NCBI GenBank assembly: GCA_002077065.1
Contig: NAJO01000001.1
Location: 868,001-932,000 of the forward strand
Source of the DNA: Cryoendolithus antarcticus
Lineage: Eukaryota > Ascomycota > Dothideomycetes > Cladosporiales > Cladosporiaceae
Direction: 5' to 3'
Length of the DNA stretch: 64,000 bases
Shown here: in pieces, positions 1 to 13,000 of the stretch
Layout: each line of letters opens with the position of its first letter
How positions within the stretch are numbered: position 1 is the first letter of the stretch
Notes under the pieces: model-generated
The model's input: only the letters and a program-made list of their open reading frames with translations
Told to the model about the DNA's origin: nothing
The model's database searches: none
Translations under genes and position numbers: made by a program

Positions 1-2177
1 CTTTGCTTGCTTCTCTTCGAGCATGTCCACGCAGACAGCAGTTATGTCATGAAAGCCTGCAGCGTTGCGGAGAACAATCTGAGGTAGGAGAGACTCGTCA
101 GTATGTTTCCCAGAACAGCGAGCTCTTTTGATCGACTGCATTCACGATGTACAAGTTCTTGTCGACCTTCGCCAAGCTGGCGCCTGCACATCGCATCAAC
201 TGAAATCATGAAAAGGAGCAGAGTTCTTCTCTGTCTTGTCTTAGAGAGCATCCAATAGTCTGATAGCCTGGTCGATACGTCCCGATGGCACAGGAGACAC
301 GCCTAACGAGATGGCGGTTCTAGGAGTATGTCCGTCACTAGCTTCTGGCTTGCATCAATGCACGTGTACATTGCGAGTTGACGGTGCTGGCTGCGGATTG
401 AATGCCCCGAAGGAGTTCTGCAGGGACAGCTCAAAATCGTGGATTCGTGGTACGTAGTAGGAGAGGCGTTTCGAATCGTAGGGTCGAACGATACTCATGT
501 ACCTCATACGATATTCTACGGTCAATCCTCGCTGGAGACATATCCTCCTGGCGCTGGCTGGCCTACGTACTCATACTGAACGATCTTCCGTGATCTACAC
601 GAGTCCTCGTCGTCAAGCACGTGCTCTCGGATCGTCATCGGTAACCCTTAGCGAGCACCAGGCCAACGCTAAGCGGAATTAGTCGAGCTTTAGCTTCTTG
701 GCTCTTCCTCCCTGGACTATTTAATTCCCAGCTTTCTCGCCCTCTTCTTCCTTCGACATGCTTACACTTCACAGCCTGGGCCGCCAGGTGTGGGAATTTT
801 TGACACCCTGATCCTACCCCTTCGGGGGGTGGACAGCATTTTCTGTACACTCGCTAATTTGGTGGGTGATTACAGGGAATGATCGCTGCCACGTGAGGAC
901 TGATCAGGCAACTGTTCATGAGCGTGTGCAGCAACTCCTGTTGACTTCGGGCTGACAGTGATCATTTTTTGGCACCACAATCTTTTCATCAAGACAGCGG
1001 CTCATGTCTACTGGTTGGAGAAGAGTCAATTCTTATCATTCTCGTCGTTTCCAGAACACACAGGCAGCTCATCTGCAGCGGCGGTCGATGTCAACACGCG
1101 GCAGGATGTGGCACACAGCGCCAGTGATGGACGATGCGCCGCCCAATCGCAGATCATCAGCAACACACTATGCACAAGCAGCAGTCACTATTGGTTACAC
1201 CGTGTTTCTGGTCGGACGTTGAAAGCGCACGATGGAGCGAGAAACAGAATTGATAGACGTTGCCGCTGCTTGCCCCTTGCTGCAGCCCGAAGTTTCACGT
1301 CCGACTTACGTACGACCAGGTGGTCACCGCACTTGGAGAGTAAAGTCCAATGACCGTCTACACACTAGGGGAGGATGATCCAGTCTGAAATCTTGTCAAG
1401 TCCACCTGAAACCGGCGGACGCAGGGCGATGAACAGCGCTGGGCAAGGACAAAGTTGGGTTAACTAAGCAGACCTCTCCGGGATGAAGAGTTCGATACGA
1501 AATTACGAACATCGGGGTACATGGCGCTTTGACCGTGACTAACAACTCACAAGTAGCCATGACGAGCATCATCAGCGTCTTAGGTCATGGGATTGATGGG
1601 ATTTACAGTATCAATGCTGACTTTGCTTTTGCTAGTAGCACACGCGTGCCCAATGGGCACATTATCTTCCCGTCCACGACCGACGACCACTCCAAGACAG
1701 CCTCGATCTTTCCAGTACATCATCAAGTTCTCTGTATCAGCCCAAGGCGTTGTTGCCTCGCCACTGAGATCAAGCGTGCAAATCGAGTCTATTGGCGACA
1801 TCCATCGAACTACTGATCAGGAAGTTCAGGACACGATCCAGGGAACAATCGTGATGAGTAAGAGACGAGCACGGAGGCGACAATGGCTGCTTCAAATATA
1901 ACATGGGTTGACAGCAAGTGGAGGAGAGAGGACGCTTCCCCGTGTAATAGCATTGTCAGCACGAAGTATAACAAACGCACGTCCTGGACCAGGCTCCCAG
2001 GAAGGTGTCAGCGCGACCAATGATGCCTTCTACATCCACGCGACGCGATCTGAGCCCTGTCATGAAGCCTTTGCTCTTCGCCTTGCCGTAAGCCGCGTTC
2101 TATTGAATGCGGCTGTTCGAACACTAGCGGACCGCGTTGCCTGATCATAGCCCATACCTCTGATACATCCTCTGGCG
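1..2177. other. Gene-free left edge
   Basis: No open frame here has protein-like composition or recognisable motifs, and none can be extended through credible splice sites. The frames present are short, overlap on both strands and are rich in Arg, Ser and Cys, as chance frames in DNA of this composition are. No tRNA-like T-loop and D-loop pair was seen. I see no supportable feature. Confidence 0.5.
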
Positions 2178-2726
2178 CTAAGTCATGGAATCATGTACTG
2201 AAGCCACTTGTGAAGCGGTCGAGTTTCTCCTTCTCCAACTGCTCAGCTTATCCTTCTCGGTCTTCCACAACGTAGTCAGGGCCTCGTCGCTCAGGGTGAG
2301 ACCAGGGAATTTATTATCAAACCCAATGCGCCAGATTGTATCGAATCCCTTGGGACTGTCGAGAAACATGGCAACAAAAGCGCGCTGAACGCGGTGTATA
2401 GCTGCGGACTGCTGGAGGTGCCCTTTCTGACATTCTTGCGCAAACCACTTCTCAGTCCTCAACTCGGTCGCGAACGTCTCGCCCCAATAGTAAGGCACGG
2501 GAATGAGATCGACGGGCCAGTGGAAAATCGCGAGCTCCTGGTTGACAAGTGGGGAGGGCAGAGAGCCTTTACCACAATACTCAATGAATTCTGTCAGGGT
2601 CAAGTGGATGCGCTTCTGGCTTGGCCGGTCGAAGAGGGTTCTGGTGCCTTCATTGTAGATCGAGCCGTTCTCAAATATCAGGTGACTTTGAGCCCATGGG
2701 CATATGGTGAGTGTGAGTACCGACAT
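2178..2726 (-). CDS. Hypothetical protein, 182 aa
   Basis: A single open frame begins at a true ATG (2726) and encodes 182 residues. Unlike other frames in this gene-poor region its composition is balanced and protein-like, with many aromatic residues, for example the stretch PVPYYWGETF near residue 77 and FDTIWRIGFDNKFPGLTL near residue 128. I recognise no domain, signal peptide or membrane segment. The start of the frame may lie inside a larger gene with an upstream exon that I could not identify, or the frame may be a surviving piece of a decayed gene. No neighbour within several kilobases helps to define a role. Confidence 0.45.
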   Translation of the reverse strand: MSVLTLTICPWAQSHLIFENGSIYNEGTRTLFDRPSQKRIHLTLTEFIEYCGKGSLPSPLVNQELAIFHWPVDLIPVPYYWGETFATELRTEKWFAQECQKGHLQQSAAIHRVQRAFVAMFLDSPKGFDTIWRIGFDNKFPGLTLSDEALTTLWKTEKDKLSSWRRRNSTASQVASVHDSMT

Positions 2727-5284
2727 ATCTGCATGGTCTGAAGGAGAGAGACCAGTACGATCGCCACCATCTCGTCCATTATATACTTAGATTACAGGAA
2801 CAGAAACATGATCCAGTTCATCAGGAGAGTCTGCTAGTAGTCACGGTTTGGCGTAAGAAGCAAGGAGATCTAATCATCCACCGAACGCTCTCGCATGAAC
2901 ACGAAGTCTTCAAGTCTGCGAGCGACGTTGGTCTGGCAGTCGGACTGTCAAAATCAGAACCAATGATGGTGGCTATGATCTCCGTCGATAGAAAAGCTTG
3001 TTGGCTGTTTCTTGGCGAGCAACGCACTATGAACTGTGGTGCGACGACACATGATACTGATAAGATCAAGAGCTGGTCTGGCACCCGGAGGGCGCATGTA
3101 ATGGATAATCGAGAAGCAAAAAATAGCAAGTGCAAACATTGAAAAAGACTACTCGGTGAAGCTGTAGATTACCTCAGTGGAGAACGCACTGGCAAGATTC
3201 GAACTTGGCACAACGATTAGTATCAAACCCCCAATGAAACCGCAACGAAATTCAACAGTGGCAGTAGGGTGTGGCAGCCCCTCCGACCGGATCAGGTGTG
3301 GCAGCTCTGTCCGGTCGGTGAGGAAGCTCTAGACAATGGCAATCATATAGTACGACATCTTCCCTGTACTACACGTGCTGGCTTGACTCTCGGCCAATGC
3401 GTAGAGTCGCGCGGAGGGGATACAGCGACTACAGCGACTACAATGCTTCGTACTCCTTGACCCATTCTTATAATCCCATTCCTGGTGAAGTTGACGGCGA
3501 CGGAGATCTGGGTACGTGTATGCCAGTCTCGCCGCGAATTGTTGCCAATTGAATTCATTGTGCCTATCATCCTCATCGCAGCTGCTGCAGGCAGTCGTCA
3601 GTTGCGGCCAGGAAGGCACTCCTCACTCGCATGCACGTGGTCACCAAATGCTCATCTCGCACGATCGTGTCGAAAAAGCAAAGGTCTTGCATCATATTCA
3701 TGCCCACGAGATCTACCTAATAAGCAGTGTGCGTTCCAGAAACTGCCCGTGGACCGTTGCACAGTAGGCCAATCTCGAGCGACCATCGTAGAGCGACCTC
3801 AGTTCCTCACCCACGATGCAGTGCAACCAAACCTACCTCAGACCCTCTGAGTCCCACACGATGCCAGTGACAGCAAAGCTGCGTTTCGTCAGCAGCGCAA
3901 TGGTCCATAACGTCATAGCAAACATCATCGTTTGGGCAATAAACTCACGAAACTGTTCAGCTCATGCTTGCACGATGCAGGGAGCCTGAGCACGGGACAA
4001 TCAAGCACGATAGTCTGCAGAAATGTATCGTCCTGCTTGCTGACAGTCAGCTGTCTCGATGCCGTGGTGCATACGAAGGACACCCCCAACAAGCCAGAAC
4101 CTCTTTTCACCCGATGTCCCCAAGCTCATACTCGTCGAGAGCGATGCTGAGCGATGCTATAGCGCTACGATGGCAGACATGGGCATCGCTGAGGGTCCAG
4201 CCTCTAAGGGGCTCAATCCCGCAACAGAGGGTGGGCCGCATCTCGATACTGTCCTCCCTCAACGCCGCAGAAAAGCGCTTTATCGAATGTGATAATGAGC
4301 ATGGTCACCTTACAGCACAGCCGATATCAGCGCCTCAGCTTCGTCATGTTCAGCTCTAGCGAGTACTGGACCTCAGTCGAATTCACGATCGGAGAATCTT
4401 GCCAAACGCACCTAATGAGCTTTTAGCTTGGCGACAGCGAGCCAGAAGACCAATGACCGAGCTCAAGATAGCAATATCTGGCCATTCTGGCCCTCCCATT
4501 GCTCGAGCAGAATCAGCAACAGCCGTGAGGCATGCCGCCAGAGGTCTTGAGAGCGGTGATCCGACCTCAAGAGTGTACCATGCGCATTAACGGCAAGATC
4601 AAAAGCTCCAATCACACAGCAAAAAGCCGATAACGACGCACTGGGCAAAAGTTCGCCAACCCAAACAGGAAGATAGCTGATACTCACAGATCTCCGGCAA
4701 GAGCGTGGCCAAGGCTAGAAGATCGAGGTACGAGATAGCATCAGCAACGAAAGCGGCGGCGGCAACGATACGAACACGATATCGATAGCAGCATGATATA
4801 GTCGGCAGGCGGACAGAAAGAGATGAAGATGAGCACACACACCGGCGGGACGCCCGAGTAGTGACTGTTGGAGTTCCACCTCGAGCATGAGCCTGCGGTC
4901 AACAAGGTCACGAGCCACCGACTGTTGAAGAGGGTGGCGAATGCAAGGTTGTTTCGTTCGATGCTGCATGCTCGCGTTCCACTGTTGGAGAGACCAGCGG
5001 CACTAACCAGACTCCTCCTCAAACCTCGCCACCACCGACCTTGACCTTAGCTCCGGATTGCGGTTCATAGCCCAGCGACGCGAGCCCTTCGAAGCCCTGC
5101 TCTACCCAGCTCACGCAACACCCCCAGCAACACGCCCTCCGTCTTCGAAAGCCATCCTTCAATTCGACACCCTTTTCGCCCGAACCTCACTACCCTTGTG
5201 ATCCAACAAGCGATCTGCCCAACGTTGCCATAATCCTCCAGCAAATAGACGCGCTCGTCCGGACACGCGACCTTCTGCATCCCT

Positions 5285-5430
5285 GGTCTTCGCCCAACAA
5301 GCCTCCCACAGCCAGCTCCCTACGCCCAGCCTCCCACAGCGAGCCTCCAACGTCCAGTCTCCCACAGCCAGCGCCCCAAGGCCAGTCTCCCACGGCTACC
5401 CTCCCACAGGCAACCTCCCAACCGAATCCT
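5285..5430. repeat. GC-rich minisatellite, CCTCCCACAGCC units
   Basis: The plus strand repeats variants of CCTCCCACAGCCAGC about five to six times, spaced roughly 20-30 bases apart with substitutions between copies. The minus strand reads as a Gly/Trp/Leu-rich peptide repeat resembling GRLAVGGWLWE. The plus strand gives a Pro/Ser/Thr-rich frame, open from about 5224 to 5476, that begins with a credible helical stretch (ILQQIDALVRTRDLLH). It is unclear which strand, if either, was ever coding. Confidence 0.6.
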
Positions 5431-6424
5431 CCATCCCTCAAGCACTCCTCCAGAACGTCGATAATGTGTCGATGATACTTTGAAACCGTGGAGTCTCGCG
5501 CCGGAATCGATCGTGGTGCATTGGCGAAGTCGACAAACGCCAGACAAGTTGTGAAGGCGGAGGAAGAGAGTGGTGTTGCACACTCACAGCAGACTTGGAC
5601 CAATCGTTGGCGATCGATATCAGCCAATCCAGTGGGCCGGAATGGTTTGTTGTGTCGTAGCAGCATCCGCCGATGTTGAAGCATGGGATGGTGTAGCGTT
5701 GCGATCGGGAGTAGAAGGTTGAACATGAGGCTCCAGAGATCGACCAGAACGGTAGCGGCAAGGAGCTGGGGAGTTGATCACGCAGCTGAGATCGGCAACG
5801 ACAACCATCACATGCGGTGATGGCGTACGGGAGGAGAAAGAAGAACAAGAAAGAGGAGAGGAAGAGGAGTGAGATGGGGGAGTGAGGGGGTAGACGACGT
5901 GATGAGACCATGTTGAAGTGGTTAAACTTCGATGCAAGAGTTAGGGAGTGCTGGCTGTGTTGAAGGTACCCATAGTCTGTAGGGACAGCCTATGAGTCAA
6001 CAAGGAAACTGTCTCATCTAACAGTGTGAAAGGAAGACAGAGAGAAGGTGTTGCAAACCTCGCTCAAGTGCAAGGCCTGCTGCACGGGAAAACGAAACAC
6101 GACCTTCGCTCCGAAGCGAAGATCGCTCAATCAGGAAAGCGAGATTTAAGATCGGAAGTGGAAATGATGGAGGAGAAAGAAAGAGACAGGCTCACATGAG
6201 ATCTACTCGGAAGCAGAGCTGATGGCCATGAGAATGGACAAAAGAGATTCTCGCATGCCCGGGCAAGCGCAGATGGAGAAGAAGATAGAGGAAGAGACTG
6301 TGCTGAGCACCTCCGAAGCGATGGTCAGAACCACCAACAACAGAAGGTGCTGCACTCGCCGGATCTCCGGCAGCCAGAGCTGGCCAGAGGAAACGACAAC
6401 AAGATGCCCCGATGCCAAAAGAGC

Positions 6425-6476
6425 CCCCAATGCCCAACAAGCCGTCGGTAAACCCCCAAACCCCGATACCCCACAA
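6425..6476 (-). other. Possible G-quadruplex tract on minus strand
   Basis: The plus strand carries spaced C-runs of 5, 3, 5, 4 and 4 bases. On the minus strand these become GGGG-GTAT-type blocks with two short loops (4 and 3 nt) and one long loop of about 16 nt. That pattern is compatible with a four-tier or three-tier quadruplex. Nothing coding is nearby, so any function is speculative. Confidence 0.3.
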
Positions 6477-6554
6477 GCCGTTGTCAAGCGACAGCGACCG
6501 CCTGCTGAGCGCAGGACTTTGAGATTGCAATGCAGTCAAGGGTGATGCATCAGA

Positions 6555-8110
6555 GGCCGAAGCATGATAGGTCCTACCACCCTTCGAGCTGACATGCGGA
6601 GACAATTCGGGACAGCATGCTGGACTTACAGACCACCCTCAGCATCACCTCGCGGTGGAGAAGGCGCCATGCCAGCAACGGGAGCGGACAACCCACAAGT
6701 GTCGGGCTTACAGACTCCACTCGGCACATGGTCTTGCGAGCAGTAGCCAGAGCGGGGTCCTGCCGACGAATTGAGCGGACATGGAAAATTGCAGGGCTTA
6801 CAGCTCAGCCTCCAACGCTGCGTTGTCGCAAGCGCTTCGACGAGATCTGGCCTGCGTGAGGAGTGGACGAGCGGATATGATGGGACGAACGACTAGTGCA
6901 TGGTGTGACGTGAGAGACTGGGTGAGGGGTGAAGAAGGTGCATGAATGCCTTCGACGACGATGAGCATGCTCGCGGAGCAGCTCCATACATCGGAGGTTG
7001 TGAGCGACCACGGGAAGGGGGACGATAGGAAAGCGGAACGCTGCCTGAGCAGCACTCTCTTCTCATGTACGATGGCTCCCGTGTCTGCAGCCACCACTCC
7101 AGAGCAGCGGCCATGACACGGCAAGGTTTGATGGAAAGCAGGAGAACAAGAGAAAGAAGCATTGGAGGGTAAGGGATGCCTCGACTCACATACAAACGAC
7201 TGCCACTCGAAAGCAGCACCCGGAGTACGGCCATAGTGAGGATTAAGGAAGGAGGGAAAGAAGGCGAGCGGGTAGTATGAAGGGCGTAGATCGGTTCGAG
7301 CAGTTGCAGGTGCCACTCCAGAGTGGCGACCAGCCTGCGGTCATGCATTGGTGATTGAAAGAAAGAGGCGAGGAAGACTAATCATGCTCAAGGGCATTGT
7401 CAGAAGATAGGCCACGACGCAGCACGCATTTCACAGTCGGACGTCCTTAAGACCCATCGAAGGGTACTCGGATGACACCCGAACAGCAAGCTGCATGTGC
7501 GACAAAGTGCAATGCGGCGACAGATGATGTGCCGAAGCGCAAGCAACGACAAGTCCTACAACCCTTCGAGCCAACGCGCGAGATCAAGTACGGGACAGGG
7601 TTTAGGACTTACAGATTTCAACAAGCAGACAGCTCGCGGAGGAGGCAGTGCTATGGCTACTCTCATGCCGATGGGAGCGGTCAGTATGCCAAAGTGGCTG
7701 GACTTACAGACCCTTCGTCGACCTTACCATTGACCCTGAGACTCTCACCCGGACAAGACCTGAGGTGAGCTAGCTCGAAGGGTTGGTGGATCAGCCGACG
7801 CAAGGCCATGCCATCATGGAGCGGACAGCATGCCAAGACCGGCCAGGACTTACAGACCCTTCACCAATCAGCTTCTCGACTCCGAGGCTCTCATCGGGCT
7901 AAAGCTTGGGATGACGAGCTCACACGAGTCGAGAGTGTGGTTGGCGAAGAGTCCTGCCAGCGCGGGAGCGGACGACGACGAGCGGACATGACCAAGGATG
8001 GGACTTACAGTCTTAGTCTACTGCGTCACGCAGTGAAGCGGACGGCTCGACATGAGACATGCCCAGTGCTGAGGAGTATGAGGACTCTTTACCTGGTCTT
8101 ACAGTTCCGA
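6555..8110. repeat. Degenerate repeat ladder with core GGACTTACAG
   Basis: The core GG(A/G/T)CTTACAG occurs at about 6622, 6704, 6794, 7605, 7700, 7846, 8001 and 8095. Several copies are preceded by a diverged block of the form ATGCC...GAGCGGACA...ATGCCAA. The first part of the array (about 6555-6830) also aligns with 7530-7760 over a longer stretch, including the shared CCTAC(A/C)ACCCTTCGAGC. This suggests one larger unit was duplicated and then decayed. On the minus strand each core reads CTGTAAGTCC, a near-perfect 5' splice donor. Confidence 0.65.
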
Positions 8111-9982
8111 GCATGGGCTGCCGAAGCAAGCGCCAAGCCCGGGACATGCCAGTATAGGGACCCAACTGGTCGCCACCGCAGTCATGCCACGAGGACACGG
8201 AATTACGACGGCAATCTGACAGTATCTCGAGTTGTCTTCGATGCAATTGTGTTCGAGCGACGGGCGACGTGGTGTGGACGCACTCCTTCCCTCTTACTGT
8301 GGCAAACCGGCCAGAGAGTTCGGTGTCTTCTCGAAGTGGCGACAGCGAGAGTTGATCAGCCAAGTACCCTTGCAATTGCGGTATCGGTCAGGCAGCAGTC
8401 GCGGGTCCAAGCCATGATCAATGGCAATGCGCTTCCTGGAAGGGAACTTCGCAAGGTCGAGGGTGAGGTGGCAGATGCTTTTGTGAGCGACTGCCGGATT
8501 TGGATGCTCGCATGGCAGGTGGCTGTACCTCGAACCCTGGATGGCATTAGCAATAACTCTCGACTTTGAGAGCTATTTAGGGTGTTGGAAAGTGACGAGT
8601 GGTGTATCATCACCAAGGCCTCGCCGACAGAGCCTTAGCGGTTGTACTGATAACGAGGCTGGTATGGTGGTATCCATCTTGCACCTACCCGCAGTGTTGA
8701 CGATCAAACGTGCCTTGAGCTGCATCTGATGGATTCGGACATCTGCGGAGACGACTATCAGCGATACTACCTTCTAGCTCTCGACGGCAGCTGGTAGATA
8801 TCCAGGGGCGTGAAAGTCTAGTCGTTGGCGGCTGTCAAGCGGTCAGTATCGATCAGGGACGCAAAGTCTACGTACCAGCGCTACCCTCAGGGACACCATG
8901 TGGTATGCGCAGATACTTCATTAGGCAGTGGAGTGAACGTGGCGAACCGTCGCACTGGCGTTGACGTCGCACTAGAGGTTGTTGGCGTCAGCAGTCGTGT
9001 GCAATTGACCGGCAGCAGTATCAACTTTGACGCAGCGCCATCGCCGTCAACAATGCGGGAGCGCTCACGCGATGTAGCGTGATGCTCGCGCAGTCATTGT
9101 CATATCAAGAGTGGAGCCTGCTGTTCCATGCTGCGGACTAAGTGTTGACCTTGCGAGGCAGCGGTGTTGACGAAGGGGAAGGGAGGGTGATGAACTTACT
9201 GCTGAGCGACTGTCTACCATCCATCATCGCACCGATATGGCGCAAGGCGACTCTTATCCCTCAAGGTTGTCGGGTCGCTCGCCGTGCGCCGCAAGTACAC
9301 CCCTCGAAGCTACCAGAAACGACACCGACAGGTCGTCGAGTATAGGCGGGTTTGTCAGCTTGCAGTTGGTGGAGTGCAACATGGTGTGTGCAAGCTGGTG
9401 ACAGAGTGGGAGCAGTAGTTGGAGCTTCAGTAGTGAGGCTTTGAGAAAGACAAGCGGAACGGCCCGCAATATTCACCCAGAACAGTGACTCGGGTCAACA
9501 CGAGGGACTCAAGGGCTGTATGCTAGCGATCTCTGTAGGAGATCCATCAGCGAGGCGATTAGAGACTCCTCTATTGGTCTATACTGGCCCAACATCGCAA
9601 GTGGCACAGTGCTGGTGCTTGAGGCAAGGAGTGCTGATCCGACTCCATCCACAACCTTCAGCAGCCACGCTCTAGCACCACACAGACTGCGCTTACTCTC
9701 GCGACTATCCTCGGGAGCTGGGGAAAGATTGCAGGTACTCATGTAGCCGTAGCCAGAGTAGAGACTGACTCCTTCACACCACTATCAAGAAGACACAGCT
9801 GTCTCAGGTGACTTCGCGTCAATTCGGCGTTGCCCAAAGCAGCCTCCCGCCATTACAAGCCAGCCAACATCCACCGCACCTCGACTGCGGGCACTCGAAT
9901 ACCATACACGCGACAGTGCAGGCCATTCGAACGGCTTACGCGAGGTAAACATTTTCCTCCGACGCTTCGCACCGACGCAGCG

Positions 9983-10009
9983 ATGGTGCAGCGCTATGGC
10001 AGCCTGTAG
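9983..10009 (+). promoter_or_regulatory. Upstream ORF overlapping the SLX4 start
   Basis: An ATG 13 bases upstream of the SLX4 ATG opens an eight-codon frame (MVQRYGSL) that ends at 10007-10009, inside the SLX4 coding sequence. If the transcript starts upstream of it, ribosomes would have to leak past this ATG to reach the SLX4 start. Whether it lies in the mRNA cannot be told from sequence. Confidence 0.35.
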
Positions 10010-13000
10010 CCCCATCTCTGTAAGATCATCGCCGGCAGCGCAACTCCATCAAGTCCACTCAGTACCGCCCGAGAGCTTGAGCAGGAAGTCTAGCAGTAGA
10101 AGCAACATTGACATCTCTTCGCCGGGACTTCCAAGTCCAAGTGCGTTCGTACATCCGCGCGTGAAAAAGACCCTGAAAGGTGGATCAAACGCGCAGCAGG
10201 CACCCAATGGAGCGCATATGGGGTTCACAACGGCGAGGAGCTTGCACACTCTATTTGCTACAGTGGGAGATGCGGAGGAAGATGAGACAGCAGTGGCGAG
10301 AGAGCAGGCAGCAACGGACAGGGGCAAGCTCGTGAGGCCCAGGAAGACCTCGAGAACACTAGGCGAATTCGCAAAGGGCCCTGTCAGCCCTCGGCTTGCT
10401 GCATTTGCTCATGCAGAGGCACAATCCACAGGCACACGATCGCCACACGGTCCATCCGCGCTTCGAAAGTCTACGACACCATCTGTGGATGCGGCATCCC
10501 CAGGTAGATCTCGAAGACCCAGCATCTCGCTCTCGGAATTCTCCTTCAACGGCAATGCAGCGCCGGCAGTGGTCTCGCCAATCCAGCTTGCACTGCCTAT
10601 CAAGAAGCCACGCAAGAAGACAGAACCAAAATCCGGTACTGGCGTCAGGCCTGCTGCTACCAAGAAGTCGAGGAAGCCCAAGACAAAATCCGAGTCAATC
10701 ATACTCAACTCAGATGAGTCTGACGAAGCACTCACTGCCGAGATCGGCGACTCTGTTGCTACTGTACCAGAGTTTGAGGAAATATCGGCAGAGCATGTTC
10801 GGAACAATGAAGAACCGCCAAGACGAACGGATCCAGCAATTGCCAACTTCGCCTTTCACACGAGTGCGCTGCCAAATCCTATGGCTCCCGCCGAAGAAAT
10901 GGCCACTACAGCGAAGCCAAAGCGAAAGAGGACAGTAGCCAAGAAAGAAGATGACGGTGAGCTTGTGGCGAAGAGGGCGAAGGTTGCGAGGACGAAATCG
11001 AGCACTACTGATCCGTCTGTCGGCATCACTGCAGGGTCTAGTGCGCTCGCTGAGCTGAGCATCAACACAATAGTACCGCCGGCTATGCAGGGGTCCGAGA
11101 AAGACGTACCAAAGGCTCGCAAGCCGCGAGCAAAGAAAGTCGCGCTTCCAACCTCCGATCTGGTCACTGCAGGTGATGCTCCCGAGCTGTTGTCCAAGCA
11201 AGCTAACACTTGCAAGCCTCGAGTGCGTCAGACGACTGAGCAATCGACTTACTTCGCCTCGATAGCGCCAGCCATGGCTTCTGTCGCTGGAGCGGCACAA
11301 CCACAGCCTGAACCCATCGCAGACATTACTCCAGAGGAAGAGATGAACATCTTCTCGCAAGTCAACCCTGAGCTGGACCAGACGCTGCATGAGAAGCCGT
11401 TTGCTGACTTCCTCGGCACCATCGAAAGTGTGCCCGGAGAACCTGCGACAAAAGACCTGGCGGGCGAACATAATCCATCCGAACTTGCTCCGACGAGGCG
11501 CCGAAGCTGGACACCGACACATGAGCATCAGCTTCTGCATAATGCCACAGGCGACATCAGCAGGGAAGTCGACGCAGACAGTGATGTAGATGACATACCA
11601 GAGCGGGTATCAATGGCGCAGCTGTTGCAAAGCTTCACGTACGCCGCTGCTGATGGCCAATCTATGCCTCAAGATAAGCGAGCTGGCTCGGTTGAGGCTC
11701 AGCCCAAGCGACGTAAGATCGAGCTTGAGGACAGTGTCAAGATGCCGCCACCACCAGCACGGAAACGCAAGTCAAACACCGACAAGGTCGACAAGCCTGC
11801 AAAGAAGCCCAAGTCACCGAGGAAGAAGCCGCAAACGATCACTGCACTTGCAACTGCTGCCTATCTGCCCGTGATCGTACCCGAGATAGCGCAGCCGACA
11901 GTCTCGTCATACTTCGACACCGTGAAGCCCAACAGTGATGACTTTAGAGACCCCGAGAAGCCAGACAAAGGCGAAGCGACCGAGGTGGTGGCAAAGATCA
12001 AGAAACCACGCAAGTCCCGTGCCAAGGTGCCTAATGGTGATGGTACACTTATCAATGGTGGCAAAGTCTCAAAGGTGAAGGCCAAAGCCAAGGTCAAGTT
12101 CAAAGAAGTTGACTACCGGCCACCACTGTGCACCCCCGGCAAAGCCAATGCCGCCATGATGACACAGGACTTCCTCTTTGGCACATCCTCACAGCTGGCT
12201 GTAGAAGAGTCGCCCACCTTCATTCGAGAGATGCAACTTGCTATCCGTCAGTCCGAGGTACACTCGCCTCAGCGTCCTGGAAGAAGGAGTAAGTCAGAGG
12301 GATACGGTACTCAGATCGTTACGCAGATGCCTGGCGCGAACAGCCCGACAGCGAAGAGCTACAGCAGAGTACCTACGGCGCCTCATGGGACAGATCTGTC
12401 AATACTGCAGGCTGAGCGAGAGCTGTGGTGCAGTGGCTCGAGGGACTACAGTGAAGGGATGTTGGAGAAGGAACGGGCCTTCGAAGCCAGGGCCTTGCTT
12501 GACGAGGAGCCTCTCAACGTGACTAAAACTGAATCCGAAGCTCTCCAGCCTCTTGTGAGAGCCACGATTGCCGACCTCAACGCTCCACTCCGTACAGGTC
12601 TTCCATTGAAAACTGCTGAAGTGCCTGCTTGCATCATCGAAGCCGTCGCACCGCAGCAGATGGACTTGCTGACGGCGCCGGGTGCGGTCCTTGATCCAGT
12701 GGAGCACGCGGCCGACAAACCTGCCAGTGGCGAGCTCCAATCCGGAGAACCGACGCAGCTGGCGGACTCTGTGATGATAGACTTGTCATACACTTCGCCA
12801 ATCGCCGAAGACTCAGCTATTGAGCTGCCCGGACTATCGAAGCAGGACGCTGCGATGACGGGCATGAGGCAGCCACTTACCAATTGCGATCAAGACGATG
12901 ATGGATGGGCGCTTCTACGCAGCGATATCTCGCTCTCCAGTGAGATACTGCCCGACATCCCTGCACCGCCGCTGCTTAGGCACAGCGAGTCCTTCTCGCA

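Larger units (their letters stand above)
2727..9982. other. Gene-poor block of about 7 kb
   Basis: Long frames occur on both strands, for example 253 residues at 7808-8569 (+) and 172 residues at 6798-7316 (-). They are rich in Arg, Ser and Cys, overlap opposite-strand frames and show no motifs, so I do not call them genes. What can be seen is a GC-rich minisatellite at about 5285-5430, a C-rich tract at about 6425-6476, and a ladder of related degenerate units between about 6555 and 8110. Those three are listed separately. Confidence 0.55.

Noticed and set aside
3190..3290. T-loop-like GTTCGAATC on the minus strand
   Set aside because: The flanking bases do not form an acceptor stem, D-arm or anticodon arm, so no tRNA was called.
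5438..5911. Minus-strand frame of 157 residues with a signal-like N-terminus
   Set aside because: The hydrophobic start and a GTGAGT donor are suggestive, but downstream exons pass into the minisatellite with several possible frames. I could not settle on a gene.
7808..8569. Plus-strand frame of 253 residues
   Set aside because: Composition is Arg/Ser/Cys-rich with no motifs, and it crosses several copies of the GGACTTACAG ladder, so it looks like a chance frame.
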